Positions 44,316 through 53,797 of a DNA stretch of 64,000 nucleotides are shown in pieces; position 1 is the stretch's first letter; every line of letters starts with the position of its first letter. Origin of the DNA: an uncultured Prochlorococcus sp. (GTDB lineage: Bacteria; Cyanobacteriota; Cyanobacteriia; PCC-6307; Cyanobiaceae). Position numbers and translations under genes: made by a program. The notes under the pieces were generated by a model. That model saw only the letters and a list, made by a program, of their open reading frames with translations, did no database searches and was not told the DNA's origin. Where the stretch lies: positions 62,001 to 126,000 of the forward strand of contig CACNQT010000001.1 in NCBI GenBank assembly GCA_902622705.1. Reading direction: 5' to 3'.

Positions 44316-44552
44316 ATGAGTCCAATATTTTCTTACGTTAAATATTCTGAGGCCAGTTTTCCTATGACTGGTCAATATACTGCTCTTCTTTTAATAACTT
44401 CTGCTATTTGGGTTCTACTTTGGTTTGGATATAGACAAAATAAGATAAATGATGAGATCAAGAAAAAAGAAAAAGAAGAAAGAATTAATAAGAAAGTTAA
44501 AAGAAGAAAGAAGTTAGAAAGTTTGTACCCTACTAATAAAAAAACTGTTTAA
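44316..44552 (+). CDS. Small membrane protein, 78 aa
   Basis: One TM segment followed by a Lys/Arg/Glu-rich tail. Confidence 0.55.
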   Translation: MSPIFSYVKYSEASFPMTGQYTALLLITSAIWVLLWFGYRQNKINDEIKKKEKEERINKKVKRRKKLESLYPTNKKTV

Positions 44553-44569
44553 AGTAAATCTTAGAAAAT

Positions 44570-44668
44570 ATGAAAAAAAATAATTTCAAATCACTCATTC
44601 AGTACTCACCTGGGATTTTGATTCTTATTTATGTATTCTTTTTAGCATTTACTCAATTTATAAAATAA
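44570..44668 (+). CDS. Single-TM mini protein, 32 aa (not in ORF track)
   Basis: MKKNNFKSLIQYSPGILILIYVFFLAFTQFIK. Confidence 0.4.
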   Translation: MKKNNFKSLIQYSPGILILIYVFFLAFTQFIK

Positions 44669-44689
44669 AATTTTTAAAAATTATTCGTT

Positions 44690-45562
44690 TTGATTGGAAT
44701 CCTTTCTGCTTTTGGAGCTGCTACATCTTGGACTTATGCTTGCTTTATTTGGCGCGCTCAAACTCAAAAATATAAATCAATAGATATTAATTTAATAAAA
44801 AATATAATAGCTTTTTTAATTTTTATACCTGCTTTTATCAATCTAAGTTCTACAACTGCATTAAAAAACATATTTATACTACTAATTAGTGGAATAATAG
44901 GTATTGGTTTAGGTGATACTTTCTATTTAAAGTCATTAAAAACAATTGGCACAAGAAAAACTTTATCTATAGAAACTCTTTCTCCGTTAATGGCAGCTTT
45001 GTCAGGGGAATTTTTTATTAATGAAAACTTAACAACTAAATCATGGGTTGGAATAATTATAGTAACGATTTCGCTATTCATAATTCTCAGAAAAAGTAAC
45101 GATTTTAAAGAGGAAAACTCCTCTTTCTCAGAAAAAAATAACTTTAAGATTTTTGCTTTTCCTTTTTTATCAGTTTTATGTGCTGTTCTTGGAGGTCTTT
45201 TATCAAGGATGGTTTTCCTTCAAAGCAATTTATCTCCTTTCCTTACAACTGAAATAAGATTATTAGGTGCAATAATTTTTTTGATTAGTCTAAAAGGATT
45301 TAAGATTAATTTTTTCTTAAAAAACATAGACAAAAAACAAAAAAAAAGATTTTTTATTTCAATACTTCTTGGAACAAATATAGGAATATTTCTGCAACAA
45401 GTTGTGTTTAAAACCCTTCCCATAGGAGTAGGATGGGCTTTATTAAGCACATCTCCAGTAATTTCCTTATTCTTTGCTAAGAATGAGGAAAAAGAAATTA
45501 CAAAAAAAATAATATTTTTTACTTGTTTTTTATTTTTTGGCTTGACATTAATAATTCTTTAA
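44690..45562 (+). CDS. EamA/DMT-superfamily transporter
   Basis: About 10 TM helices, two EamA-like repeats. Confidence 0.82.
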   Translation: MIGILSAFGAATSWTYACFIWRAQTQKYKSIDINLIKNIIAFLIFIPAFINLSSTTALKNIFILLISGIIGIGLGDTFYLKSLKTIGTRKTLSIETLSPLMAALSGEFFINENLTTKSWVGIIIVTISLFIILRKSNDFKEENSSFSEKNNFKIFAFPFLSVLCAVLGGLLSRMVFLQSNLSPFLTTEIRLLGAIIFLISLKGFKINFFLKNIDKKQKKRFFISILLGTNIGIFLQQVVFKTLPIGVGWALLSTSPVISLFFAKNEEKEITKKIIFFTCFLFFGLTLIIL

Positions 45563-45639
45563 TCTCTAAGTTAATGTAAAAAATACTCATGTTAATAAAA
45601 ATCAAATTAAATAAAATTACACTATAAACACTCAAAACA

Positions 45640-45762
45640 ATGAAAACATTAAAGAAAAAAAGACTCGGCACTTTGCAAGTTTATGTTATTTTTTTAAGCT
45701 GCATTTATGCAGGCTTTATAGGTTATAAATCTCTACTAAATGTTTTATTTACTTGGAATTAA
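45640..45762 (+). CDS. Single-TM mini protein, 40 aa (not in ORF track)
   Basis: MKTLKKKRLGTLQVYVIFLSCIYAGFIGYKSLLNVLFTWN. Confidence 0.45.
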   Translation: MKTLKKKRLGTLQVYVIFLSCIYAGFIGYKSLLNVLFTWN

Positions 45763-45893
45763 TTAATTCTTTCTAATGATTTAATCAACTTACCTCCATC
45801 TTGGTCATCATCATCATTTGAAGCGAAAAATAAAAAAAATATTCCTAGAGAAGCTATAGATAGCGAAATTGATAATACTGAAAGCTCATCCAT
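45759..45893 (-). CDS. Single-TM mini protein with acidic DDDDQDGGKLI tail, 44 aa (not in ORF track)
   Basis: MDELSVLSISLSIASLGIFFLFFASNDDDDQDGGKLIKSLERIN. Confidence 0.6.
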   Translation of the reverse strand: MDELSVLSISLSIASLGIFFLFFASNDDDDQDGGKLIKSLERIN

Positions 45894-46011
45894 AAATTAG
45901 AAATTTTTTTATGATAAACGAAAAAAAATAAAAGACAGTAAAGAAATACACATTCTCGAAAATAAATATTTTTTTTATTTGTAAAATGAAAAAACACATC
46001 CGAACTATTTC

Positions 46012-46287
46012 GTGAAAGTTCTAATATCTTCCCCCTGTAGTGCAAGCGTAATAATTCGGTATGGAATAAAAAGTTGGCCTATTTGGGAATGTGAGCCAAG
46101 CAAATTTCAATGGAATTACGATGATAAGGAAATTTGCTTAATTATTGAAGGTCAAGCGAAAATAAGTACCCAAAACGGTGACATTTACGTGATTAAAGCT
46201 GGAGATCTAGTTGAGTTTCCTGCTGGACTTAACTGCGAATGGGAAATAACCAAAAGTATTAAAAAACATTATCGATTGGGTAGCTAA
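46012..46287 (+). CDS. Cupin-domain protein (cupin_3/DUF861 type)
   Basis: WPIWECEPSKFQWNYDDKEICLIIEGQAKISTQNGDIYVIKAGDLVEFPAGLNCEWEI. Confidence 0.8.
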   Translation: MKVLISSPCSASVIIRYGIKSWPIWECEPSKFQWNYDDKEICLIIEGQAKISTQNGDIYVIKAGDLVEFPAGLNCEWEITKSIKKHYRLGS

Positions 46288-46378
46288 ATTTAAGAAAAAA
46301 GATTTTTTCTTCTTTACTGTTAAGTCAATGTAGATAAAATATGGTTAATAAGTAATTTTCAAGAAGGAAACTAATATT

Positions 46379-46549
46379 ATGCCTTTTACTGATCAAGAAT
46401 ATTTTGAAGTTATTGAAAAAAACGAAATAGTAAAAAAGGCCTTTGAAAATATTAAGCAAATTTGCATTGATTTACAAAAACAAACAAATTGTCCTGAAGA
46501 GGATCTAAAAGATTTTCTTGAATTTATTTCTAAACAATGGAATAAGTAA
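46379..46549 (+). CDS. Small hypothetical protein, 56 aa (not in ORF track)
   Basis: MPFTDQEYFEVIEKNEIVKKAFENIKQICIDLQKQTNCPEEDLKDFLEFISKQWNK. Confidence 0.5.
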   Translation: MPFTDQEYFEVIEKNEIVKKAFENIKQICIDLQKQTNCPEEDLKDFLEFISKQWNK

Positions 46550-46613
46550 TAATTAACAAGCCTTTTAAATACTAGATTTAAGATTACAATTTAGTTTTCA
46601 AACTGAACAAGTA

Positions 46614-46796
46614 TTAATCTAATTCCTTTTTTGGTTTTGTATTGATACTGGAAGTTTCCTTAGCAGCAGAAACGAAGAAAAAGAAGCCTACAATTCCTGA
46701 TATACCAAATATCGCAGCCAATGGATCAAAAGTGAAAGAAAACATAGAATTTATAAAATCAAAATAAATAATAGTTTTTGAATCAAAATTGTACAA
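46614..46796 (-). CDS. Small membrane protein; real start is probably internal Met (MFSFTFDPLAAIFGISGIVGFFFFVSAAKE)
   Basis: One TM helix followed by a charged tail. Confidence 0.5.
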   Translation of the reverse strand: MYNFDSKTIIYFDFINSMFSFTFDPLAAIFGISGIVGFFFFVSAAKETSSINTKPKKELD

Positions 46797-47031
46797 TTAT
46801 TGTTAAGTATAAAAAATAACAATTGCGCGATTCATTATGTCATTATTAGTTTCTCAGTAGGTTCAAGAAAATTTTTTATTCAAATTGATTTTGAAGAATA
46901 AAAATATTAGTGCATTCCTAAGATCTATTCGTGCGAAAGAGAAAAGTTTTTAAGAAATATTTATAGAAATATTGAATAAAACACTACCCAGAGGATCCAC
47001 AATTGTTGTTTCTTTAGATTAATATCGATTC

Positions 47032-47214
47032 ATGACAGAATTTTATACAACTTCTTCCTCAGTAAGTCCTTTTACAGCGATATTGTGGTGCCTTTATCCA
47101 GTAGCTGTACTTGTAATTATTGAATTACTTCTAGGGGGTGGGTTTGATGATGATAATAATGACGATCAAGATGGTGGAATGCTAATACCTGCTTACTCTA
47201 GATCAGACGTTTGA
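47032..47214 (+). CDS. Single-TM mini protein with acidic DDDNNDDQDGGMLI tail, 60 aa
   Basis: PFTAILWCLYPVAVLVIIELLLGGGFDDDNNDDQDGGMLIPAYSRSDV. Confidence 0.65.
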   Translation: MTEFYTTSSSVSPFTAILWCLYPVAVLVIIELLLGGGFDDDNNDDQDGGMLIPAYSRSDV

Positions 47215-47645
47215 ATTTTCTAAATTAAAGACTCATAAAGGATTTAATTAAATTGGCTAACAACATTGATACAACTCATATTTCTCTAATTACACTTATC
47301 GTCCTTATGATTTCCTCTCTAACCTGGCTCGTCTTAAGAACCCTTAAAGAAGGTAGAAAAGCTTTAACAGAACTAAATAAGGATAGATCGTAATTATCTC
47401 AAAAATCATTTAAAAATATAGAATTTGCATTAAATTCATAAAACTTCTAGATTTATGAATTTTACTAAGCTAAAAAGATATATTCCTAAAATTTAAAAAC
47501 TTTTCCTTCTCAAAGTTAGGGAAAAGCATAAAAAAACTTAAATAAATACTAAAATTTGTTTGATTGCTAATTTAAACAATTACCAATCTGTAGATAGCCC
47601 TTTTTTTTTGTAAGCCCTTCTTTGTTATTACTTTAATAAATAAAC

Positions 47646-47741
47646 ATGCATCTTAATTCTTTACTTTATATTTGTTCTATATTTTTATTCATTTATATAA
47701 TGGCGCTGTTTTGGAGAGACTTGCCAAATCAAAAAAAGTAA
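47646..47741 (+). CDS. Single-TM mini protein, 31 aa (not in ORF track)
   Basis: MHLNSLLYICSIFLFIYIMALFWRDLPNQKK. Confidence 0.4.
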   Translation: MHLNSLLYICSIFLFIYIMALFWRDLPNQKK

Positions 47742-47823
47742 ATAAATAATTAATATTAATTTTGTTGCTTATCAAAATAAATTGAGTTATTAATTTAATA
47801 TTGGATTTAATTTTTTTATATAA

Positions 47824-47994
47824 ATGCTGAAAGAATCTTCAAATAACAATAACAATAACAAAAACATATTCTCAAATACTAACAGTATTGCAAACGAAAA
47901 TATGATTTGCAAAGACGGATTCTGTTCATTACCAAATCAAGATGAGATTCCAAAACAAGATTCAAATGATATGAATTTATTTGATCCTATTTAG
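47824..47994 (+). CDS. Small Asn-rich protein with CKDGFCSLP motif, 56 aa (not in ORF track)
   Basis: MLKESSNNNNNNKNIFSNTNSIANENMICKDGFCSLPNQDEIPKQDSNDMNLFDPI. Confidence 0.5.
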   Translation: MLKESSNNNNNNKNIFSNTNSIANENMICKDGFCSLPNQDEIPKQDSNDMNLFDPI

Positions 47995-48062
47995 TAAATA
48001 AATAATATTTTGATAAATTGAAGATCAAATTGATAATGTTAGATTCTTTGAATTTTTAATTT

Positions 48063-48398
48063 ATGTTTAATAACTTTTTAAACGCATATAAAGAGTTTTG
48101 GATTAAAGCTACAGACTTCAAAGGATCTACATCTCGATCGGACTGGTGGTTAGTTCAACTAGCGAATCTTATAATTTCTTTCCTAACTATCCCAATATTT
48201 TTAAAAACGTTTGGTTTCAATGCTTATGGAATAGTTTGTATAGTTCCTCAAATAGCTATTGATATAAGAAGAATTAGAGATGTTGGGAAAGATTGGAAGT
48301 GGATCTTTATTAATTTAATACCTATCTTCGGATGGATCTTGTGGTTCATCTGGTTAGGATTTGGTAAGACCAGTAATGGAGAAAATAAACTTATATAG
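48063..48398 (+). CDS. DUF805-family membrane protein
   Basis: FKGSTSRSDWWLVQLANLIISFL...DIRRIRDVGKDWKWIFINLIPIFGWILWFIW. Confidence 0.85.
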   Translation: MFNNFLNAYKEFWIKATDFKGSTSRSDWWLVQLANLIISFLTIPIFLKTFGFNAYGIVCIVPQIAIDIRRIRDVGKDWKWIFINLIPIFGWILWFIWLGFGKTSNGENKLI

Positions 48399-48401
48399 AA
48401 A

Positions 48402-48728
48402 TTAACTCTTTATTTTTTTTCTTTTTTTAAAATCTACAAATCTTATCTTGTTTCTTAACTCAATATGTTTTTCAAGAATTCTAAACACATGCATCTCGCA
48501 TTCGGTTAATTTAAGAAACTGATCGAGTGTATCTTTATCTTCTTCATCAAATTCCTCGAATACTTCAGTAATAGCAATTCTATTTCTATAAATAAAATCC
48601 TCTGCAACATCCCGTGGATTCATGCCTGATTCGAAATTCTGAAAAGCTTCATAAGAATTTATTTCTCTCGTTAACCATTTGAACCATGGTTCATTTTTAT
48701 TATGATTTTTATTTATGATTTTCTTCAT
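48402..48728 (-). CDS. Small hypothetical protein, paralog of 37670..37936
   Basis: PWFKWLTREI...GMNPRDVAEDFIYRN...DTLDQFLKLTECEMHVF. Confidence 0.65.
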   Translation of the reverse strand: MKKIINKNHNKNEPWFKWLTREINSYEAFQNFESGMNPRDVAEDFIYRNRIAITEVFEEFDEEDKDTLDQFLKLTECEMHVFRILEKHIELRNKIRFVDFKKRKKIKS

Positions 48729-49236
48729 GGAATTTTTTTTACTAGTTTAATCATTATTAGTTATTCATTTTTTGACAGCTGTACAATTACTTATTTTTAA
48801 AATTTAATTAAAGATAAATTCTATTTATTTTTAAACAATAACTAGCATAATAACCTATGAAACTTCAAAAAAATAAGTATTTATTTCCCATTTTTTTGTT
48901 TATGAGATAGCTATTATATTTCCGGAAAGTACATTTTCAATTCCATTTTATGACTTTCCTTCATCTCCAATTTTAATAATTGGTGCTCTTGGCATTGCAG
49001 TAGCAATAGGACTTTTTTTGTCTCTTACCAAAAATATTTCAATTTTCCTTTCAACAAAGAGCTTGCAGAAAAGAAAAAAGCCTTAATTAAGGAACAAAAA
49101 AAAATTAAATGAAAGATTAGAAAAAATAGGACAAGATTTAAAAAATTTATAAAAATTACACTTAATAGAGATAAGCTATTGATCTCGAATTCAAGACCTT
49201 AATTTTTTAAACAGGAATTTTGGTCTATAAGGAGTT

Positions 49237-49392
49237 ATGGATAAAGATCATCTTATTGAGTTAATTTCTAATAGCCTTCTTTACGAGAGTAAAAATTCTG
49301 ACTCTACAAGAAATCTTAGTGACTTTAAAAATTACTTAAAAAGATTAAATTTAGATCAATTAAGGACTATGTCTAAAGAATTTATTCTTTAG
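49237..49392 (+). CDS. Small hypothetical protein, 51 aa (not in ORF track)
   Basis: MDKDHLIELISNSLLYESKNSDSTRNLSDFKNYLKRLNLDQLRTMSKEFIL; AAGGAG upstream. Confidence 0.5.
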   Translation: MDKDHLIELISNSLLYESKNSDSTRNLSDFKNYLKRLNLDQLRTMSKEFIL

Positions 49393-49473
49393 CATTATTT
49401 TTAAATTATTTTATTGTTTATTTAATAATCAATACTTTTTAAAAATTGTTACCATCTAAAAAACAATTGGAAT

Positions 49474-50580
49474 ATGCTTAAGATAAATCGAGGGGATTTT
49501 TTAATAAAGCCATTTCTAAAAAGAAATAATATTAGAGCTTACTATCAAATTATTTCTACCATCTTCCCAATAATTTCTATTTGGTTACTCATCTACCAAA
49601 TAATAAATCAACCTTTTTCATTATTTATTAAAGGACTTCTATTGATACCTTTTATAGTTCTCCTAACCCTATTCTCTTCTCGAACATTCTCATTAATGCA
49701 TGATTGTGGTCATAATTCTCTTTTTACAAAACGGAAATTAAATCGCTTTTTTGGATTTTTACTTGGCTTGGTTAATGGTATTCCCCAGAAGTCATGGTCA
49801 ATCGATCATGCATTTCATCATAGAAATAATGGAAACTGGGAAATTTACAAAGGTCCTATAGATGTTTTAAGTCTTGATGACTATGAATCCCTTACAAAAA
49901 GAGAGCAAATATTTTATAAAGTAAGTCGAAACTGGATGATGCTTTTCCCTGGCGGTTTTTTTTACTTAGTTTTAAAACCTAGATTAGGACTTGTTATTAT
50001 TATTTTCAATTTCACTAAAGATTTATTAAAAGAAACTTTTACCAAAATAAAAAACAGAGAAATTTCTCAACTTCTAGTTATTAATTCAAGAGTCAAACCA
50101 CCTTTTTCTGATTATGGAGATAATTTCAGTGAACTATGTGAATTAATAATCAACAACATAGTAGTAATAATAGGGTGGATTTTTATGTGCAAATGGTTGG
50201 GGTTAGTTTTTTTCTTATCATTTTATTCCATTGTATTAACCTTATCAGCAGCAATTTTAATATGTGTTTTTTTCGTACAACATAACTATGAAAATACGTA
50301 TGCTAAACATACAAAGAATTGGGATCTCATCGATGGAGCGATTTTAGGCAGTAGCAATTTAGATATCCCTAATTGGCTAAATTGGTTTTTAGCAGACATA
50401 TCCTTCCACAGCATTCATCATCTATCTGAGAGAATACCAAATTACAACTTAAGAGCTTGTCATAAAGCAAACATTCATTTGCTCCAACAATCAAAGTTCT
50501 TAAAATTAAGCGATTTTTCAAACTGCTTCAAATATATTATTTGGGATAATAAAAATGAAAAATTAATTCCAATAAGATAA
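49474..50580 (+). CDS. Membrane fatty-acid desaturase-family protein
   Basis: His boxes HDCGHNS, HAFHH, HSIHH. Confidence 0.88.
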   Translation: MLKINRGDFLIKPFLKRNNIRAYYQIISTIFPIISIWLLIYQIINQPFSLFIKGLLLIPFIVLLTLFSSRTFSLMHDCGHNSLFTKRKLNRFFGFLLGLVNGIPQKSWSIDHAFHHRNNGNWEIYKGPIDVLSLDDYESLTKREQIFYKVSRNWMMLFPGGFFYLVLKPRLGLVIIIFNFTKDLLKETFTKIKNREISQLLVINSRVKPPFSDYGDNFSELCELIINNIVVIIGWIFMCKWLGLVFFLSFYSIVLTLSAAILICVFFVQHNYENTYAKHTKNWDLIDGAILGSSNLDIPNWLNWFLADISFHSIHHLSERIPNYNLRACHKANIHLLQQSKFLKLSDFSNCFKYIIWDNKNEKLIPIR

Positions 50581-50583
50581 TAC

Positions 50584-50736
50584 TTAATTAAACCTTCTTC
50601 TCAATTTTCTTTTTAAAGGAATACTGCTATATGCATGTGTACCAATAGATGGAGGCAAGTCATTCTTTAAAGGATGCATAAAAGCGTTCGCCATACTCTC
50701 AAACATTGTAGAAAGCCAATTAATTACTGATTTCAT
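50584..50736 (-). CDS. Small hypothetical protein, 50 aa (not in ORF track)
   Basis: MKSVINWLSTMFESMANAFMHPLKNDLPPSIGTHAYSSIPLKRKLRRRFN. Confidence 0.5.
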   Translation of the reverse strand: MKSVINWLSTMFESMANAFMHPLKNDLPPSIGTHAYSSIPLKRKLRRRFN

Positions 50737-51023
50737 TTAAAATCTAAAAGTGTACTTATTTATCATCTAACTAAATAACCGAAAAGTAAATCAGTCTTTA
50801 TGCTGATTTTTTGGGAAGATTGCTTAATAAAAAAACATACTAAATAATAAAATTTGTTGTTTCCTTTATTTTTGAAAGAAGTTAATAAATAGCTTTTTAA
50901 AGGTAAACCAGTTGCAAAATAAATGTAGTAAATAATACTTATTTTTTCTAATTCACTTAATAAATCAAATTATTGAACATAATTTCGTGCTATATCTCTA
51001 TTCCAAATAAATCTATTAATATT

Positions 51024-51182
51024 ATGAATGATTCATTTGTTTCTTCCAACCAGAATACAGAAATAGATTCTATTAATTCATATTTTGAGTGTATTACTGA
51101 ATGTAGTATTGTTGATGGTCATCAAGAATGTATTACTCGTTGTTTAGAAATTCATTTAAAGGGTGGAGATATAAATGAATAA
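51024..51182 (+). CDS. Small Cys-containing protein, 52 aa from the more likely internal start
   Basis: MNDSFVSSNQNTEIDSINSYFECITECSIVDGHQECITRCLEIHLKGGDINE (within track ORF 50973..51182). Confidence 0.5.
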   Translation: MNDSFVSSNQNTEIDSINSYFECITECSIVDGHQECITRCLEIHLKGGDINE

Positions 51183-51327
51183 AAAAAATCACCCGCAAAG
51201 AAAAACGACTTTAAAATGGAACTCTAATGGAGAGCTTTCTGAAATTGATATGTTAAGAATTTTAGAGAAGATTTCATCTCATGATCTCAATCAATGTGAA
51301 TTGACCTGCGATTCTGATCAGGTTTAG
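51175..51327 (+). CDS. Small hypothetical protein, 50 aa, overlapping the previous ORF by 8 nt (not in ORF track)
   Basis: MNKKNHPQRKTTLKWNSNGELSEIDMLRILEKISSHDLNQCELTCDSDQV. Confidence 0.5.
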   Translation: MNKKNHPQRKTTLKWNSNGELSEIDMLRILEKISSHDLNQCELTCDSDQV

Positions 51328-51583
51328 AGATTCTGAATATAAAAACTTTTAATTAATAAATCAATAATTATTCAACAAAATTAATCATAACTATCTTAAT
51401 AAAATGATTTCTGCAAAGCCCATATAAGAACAAGTTACATTTCAAAATCCATTCAATAATAATTTATTTATTACGCTGATTAAAAGACAGCCATTGCAAT
51501 TTTCCTTCATATTAATAACTTATAGATATGAGATTTTTAAATAAGATTTAGACTATTTCTTCTTACTTTGAAAAAATTATAAA

Positions 51584-51724
51584 TTAATTTTTAGAAGTAA
51601 TATCTTTTTTGTGGAATGTTTTGGTAATATCCTTTTTTGTAATTTCAATTGGTTTTATTATCCCTGAATCGCCATGAGTTGGGCAATAATAGGTCATAAG
51701 CATCCATTTTTTTTCCTCATCCAT
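51584..51724 (-). CDS. Small hypothetical protein, 46 aa (not in ORF track)
   Basis: MDEEKKWMLMTYYCPTHGDSGIIKPIEITKKDITKTFHKKDITSKN. Confidence 0.4.
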   Translation of the reverse strand: MDEEKKWMLMTYYCPTHGDSGIIKPIEITKKDITKTFHKKDITSKN

Positions 51725-51921
51725 AACGTCCCACCTCGCTTTAAAGAAAACTATTGCACAATTAAACAGGATGAAATATTAAAAATGAATGTTTTTAATC
51801 TTTTTTTCATTTTTTCTTAATAATTCAAAGATTTTTTGAAGCAATCATCACTAAATAGATATAAATACGCATGACTTTTAAAAAAAATCCTGCTATTTAT
51901 TAATAAATTCAAAATTATTTC

Positions 51922-52053
51922 ATGTCATTAGAATCTATATTGATGGTAGTAGCTCCAATCTGTCTTTTTACAGTAGGAGTTATAGTTTTACCAATTTTAG
52001 TAAAGCCTCGTAAACAATCAGGTCTTCCTAAAAAATATATACGTGGGCTTTAA
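51922..52053 (+). CDS. Single-TM mini protein, 43 aa (not in ORF track)
   Basis: MSLESILMVVAPICLFTVGVIVLPILVKPRKQSGLPKKYIRGL. Confidence 0.5.
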   Translation: MSLESILMVVAPICLFTVGVIVLPILVKPRKQSGLPKKYIRGL

Positions 52054-52292
52054 ATAAACTTTAAACAGGAACTAATTGAGGCGCTGTAAAAAACATATTG
52101 CATTAATAAATCACACAATTTCAATTAAACCAAAATTTTTCCACTCAATTAATATATTTTAAGATGAAATTTAGTTTTTTAAAATTCTATTGACAAAGAT
52201 AAATGATACATTCTTTTAATAAGAAGATCCTGTAATGGATAATAGAGTATATAAATTGATTTTTATTTACAAAATTCTTACCTAACAAAAAT

Positions 52293-53477
52293 TTGAGAAA
52301 TATAAAATTTTCTGGCCTGAAAGGCAAAGCGCTTGTAATAGAAACAAAAGATATTCCAAGCATAAAAGAATTTAAGGATGTTATCCCAAAACATTATTTT
52401 AAGTGCGATACGAAAACTTCTTTAAGGTATCTTTTACAATCAGCTTTAATTCAATTTTTATTAGTTGCAATAGGGTTATCTATTCCATTTACTCCAAAAA
52501 TGATCCCAATTTGGATCATATACTCACTAACATCAGGCACTACTGCGATGGGATTCTGGGTAATTGCCCATGAATGTGGACATGGAGCATTTTCAAAAAA
52601 CAAAACTTTGGAGACCATAATTGGATATTTAATACATTCATTACTCCTGGTTCCTTATTTCTCTTGGCAACGTTCGCATGCAATTCATCATCGATTTACA
52701 AATAATGTAACCAATGGTGAAACGCATGTTCCTTTAGTCATTGATGGAAATGGAGTTACAGAAAAGGTTGGAGGAGATAAAGAATTGCATTTTTCAAATT
52801 CCATAGGTAAGAAAAATTACGGAATACTTCAACTTGTTTTACATTTAATATTTGGCTGGCCTGCTTATTTACTTACTGGTAGTACCGGAGGTATTAAATA
52901 TGGAACTTCAAATCATTTTTGGCCAATAAAACCATTTTCCAAAGCATTATGGCCATCAATATGGACTAAGAAAGTTTGGATATCAGATGTTGGTGTAGTT
53001 TTAACGTTATTGGGTATCTTTTTATTTGTTTTTAAGTATGGATTATTTCCTGTCATTGCAATGTATATTGGTCCTTTATTAGTAGTAAATAGTTGGTTAG
53101 TAGTTTATACATGGCTTCATCATACAGATTCAGATGTCCCACATCTCTCAAACACTGGATTTTCATTTATGAGAGGTGCCTTTCTATCTATTGACAGACC
53201 GTACGGGAAAATCCTTAACTTTTTGCATCATAATATAGGTTCGAGCCATGTCGTTCATCATGTCTGTCCAACCATTCCTCATTATCAAGCTAAAAAAGCT
53301 ACTGTTTTAATTAAAAAAGCCTTTAAAAAAGTATATCTTTTTAATCCTGACCCAATACCCAAAGCCCTCTGGAATATTGCTTGTAATTGCGTTGCTGTTA
53401 AGTCAGAGATAAAGGGAGGAAAAGGAGGAAGATATATATGGCAATCTTCATACATCAAAAAAAGATTAATAACTTAA
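52293..53477 (+). CDS. Fatty acid desaturase (delta-12/omega-6 type)
   Basis: HECGHGAFSKN, HAIHHRFTNN, HVVHHVCPTIPHYQA. Confidence 0.92.
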   Translation: MRNIKFSGLKGKALVIETKDIPSIKEFKDVIPKHYFKCDTKTSLRYLLQSALIQFLLVAIGLSIPFTPKMIPIWIIYSLTSGTTAMGFWVIAHECGHGAFSKNKTLETIIGYLIHSLLLVPYFSWQRSHAIHHRFTNNVTNGETHVPLVIDGNGVTEKVGGDKELHFSNSIGKKNYGILQLVLHLIFGWPAYLLTGSTGGIKYGTSNHFWPIKPFSKALWPSIWTKKVWISDVGVVLTLLGIFLFVFKYGLFPVIAMYIGPLLVVNSWLVVYTWLHHTDSDVPHLSNTGFSFMRGAFLSIDRPYGKILNFLHHNIGSSHVVHHVCPTIPHYQAKKATVLIKKAFKKVYLFNPDPIPKALWNIACNCVAVKSEIKGGKGGRYIWQSSYIKKRLIT

Positions 53478-53586
53478 AAAAATAAATCAGTTTATCACTT
53501 TAATTTACACAAATCTGAAAAGAATATAAAAGAATCAGTTCTATCCTATTTTTCATATTAAAAATACTTTACTGATTTAATAAACT

Positions 53587-53748
53587 ATGAGTGGAGACAA
53601 TTTGTATGGTAACCAGCCTATTAAATTTTATTCAGAGGAAATGACTCTAACAAAAGTAGAATTGTTAGAAAGGCAGCTTTGTCTAGGAGAAAAAGTTTCA
53701 AATTTAGATGAAAAGCATAAAGAGTGGAGTAGAAAACTCTCAAGTTGA
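53587..53748 (+). CDS. Small hypothetical protein, 53 aa (not in ORF track)
   Basis: MSGDNLYGNQPIKFYSEEMTLTKVELLERQLCLGEKVSNLDEKHKEWSRKLSS. Confidence 0.5.
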   Translation: MSGDNLYGNQPIKFYSEEMTLTKVELLERQLCLGEKVSNLDEKHKEWSRKLSS

Positions 53749-53797
53749 TAAATTAATAAAATACTTTTAAATTTACTTATTGATCTTTTAGTTTTTT

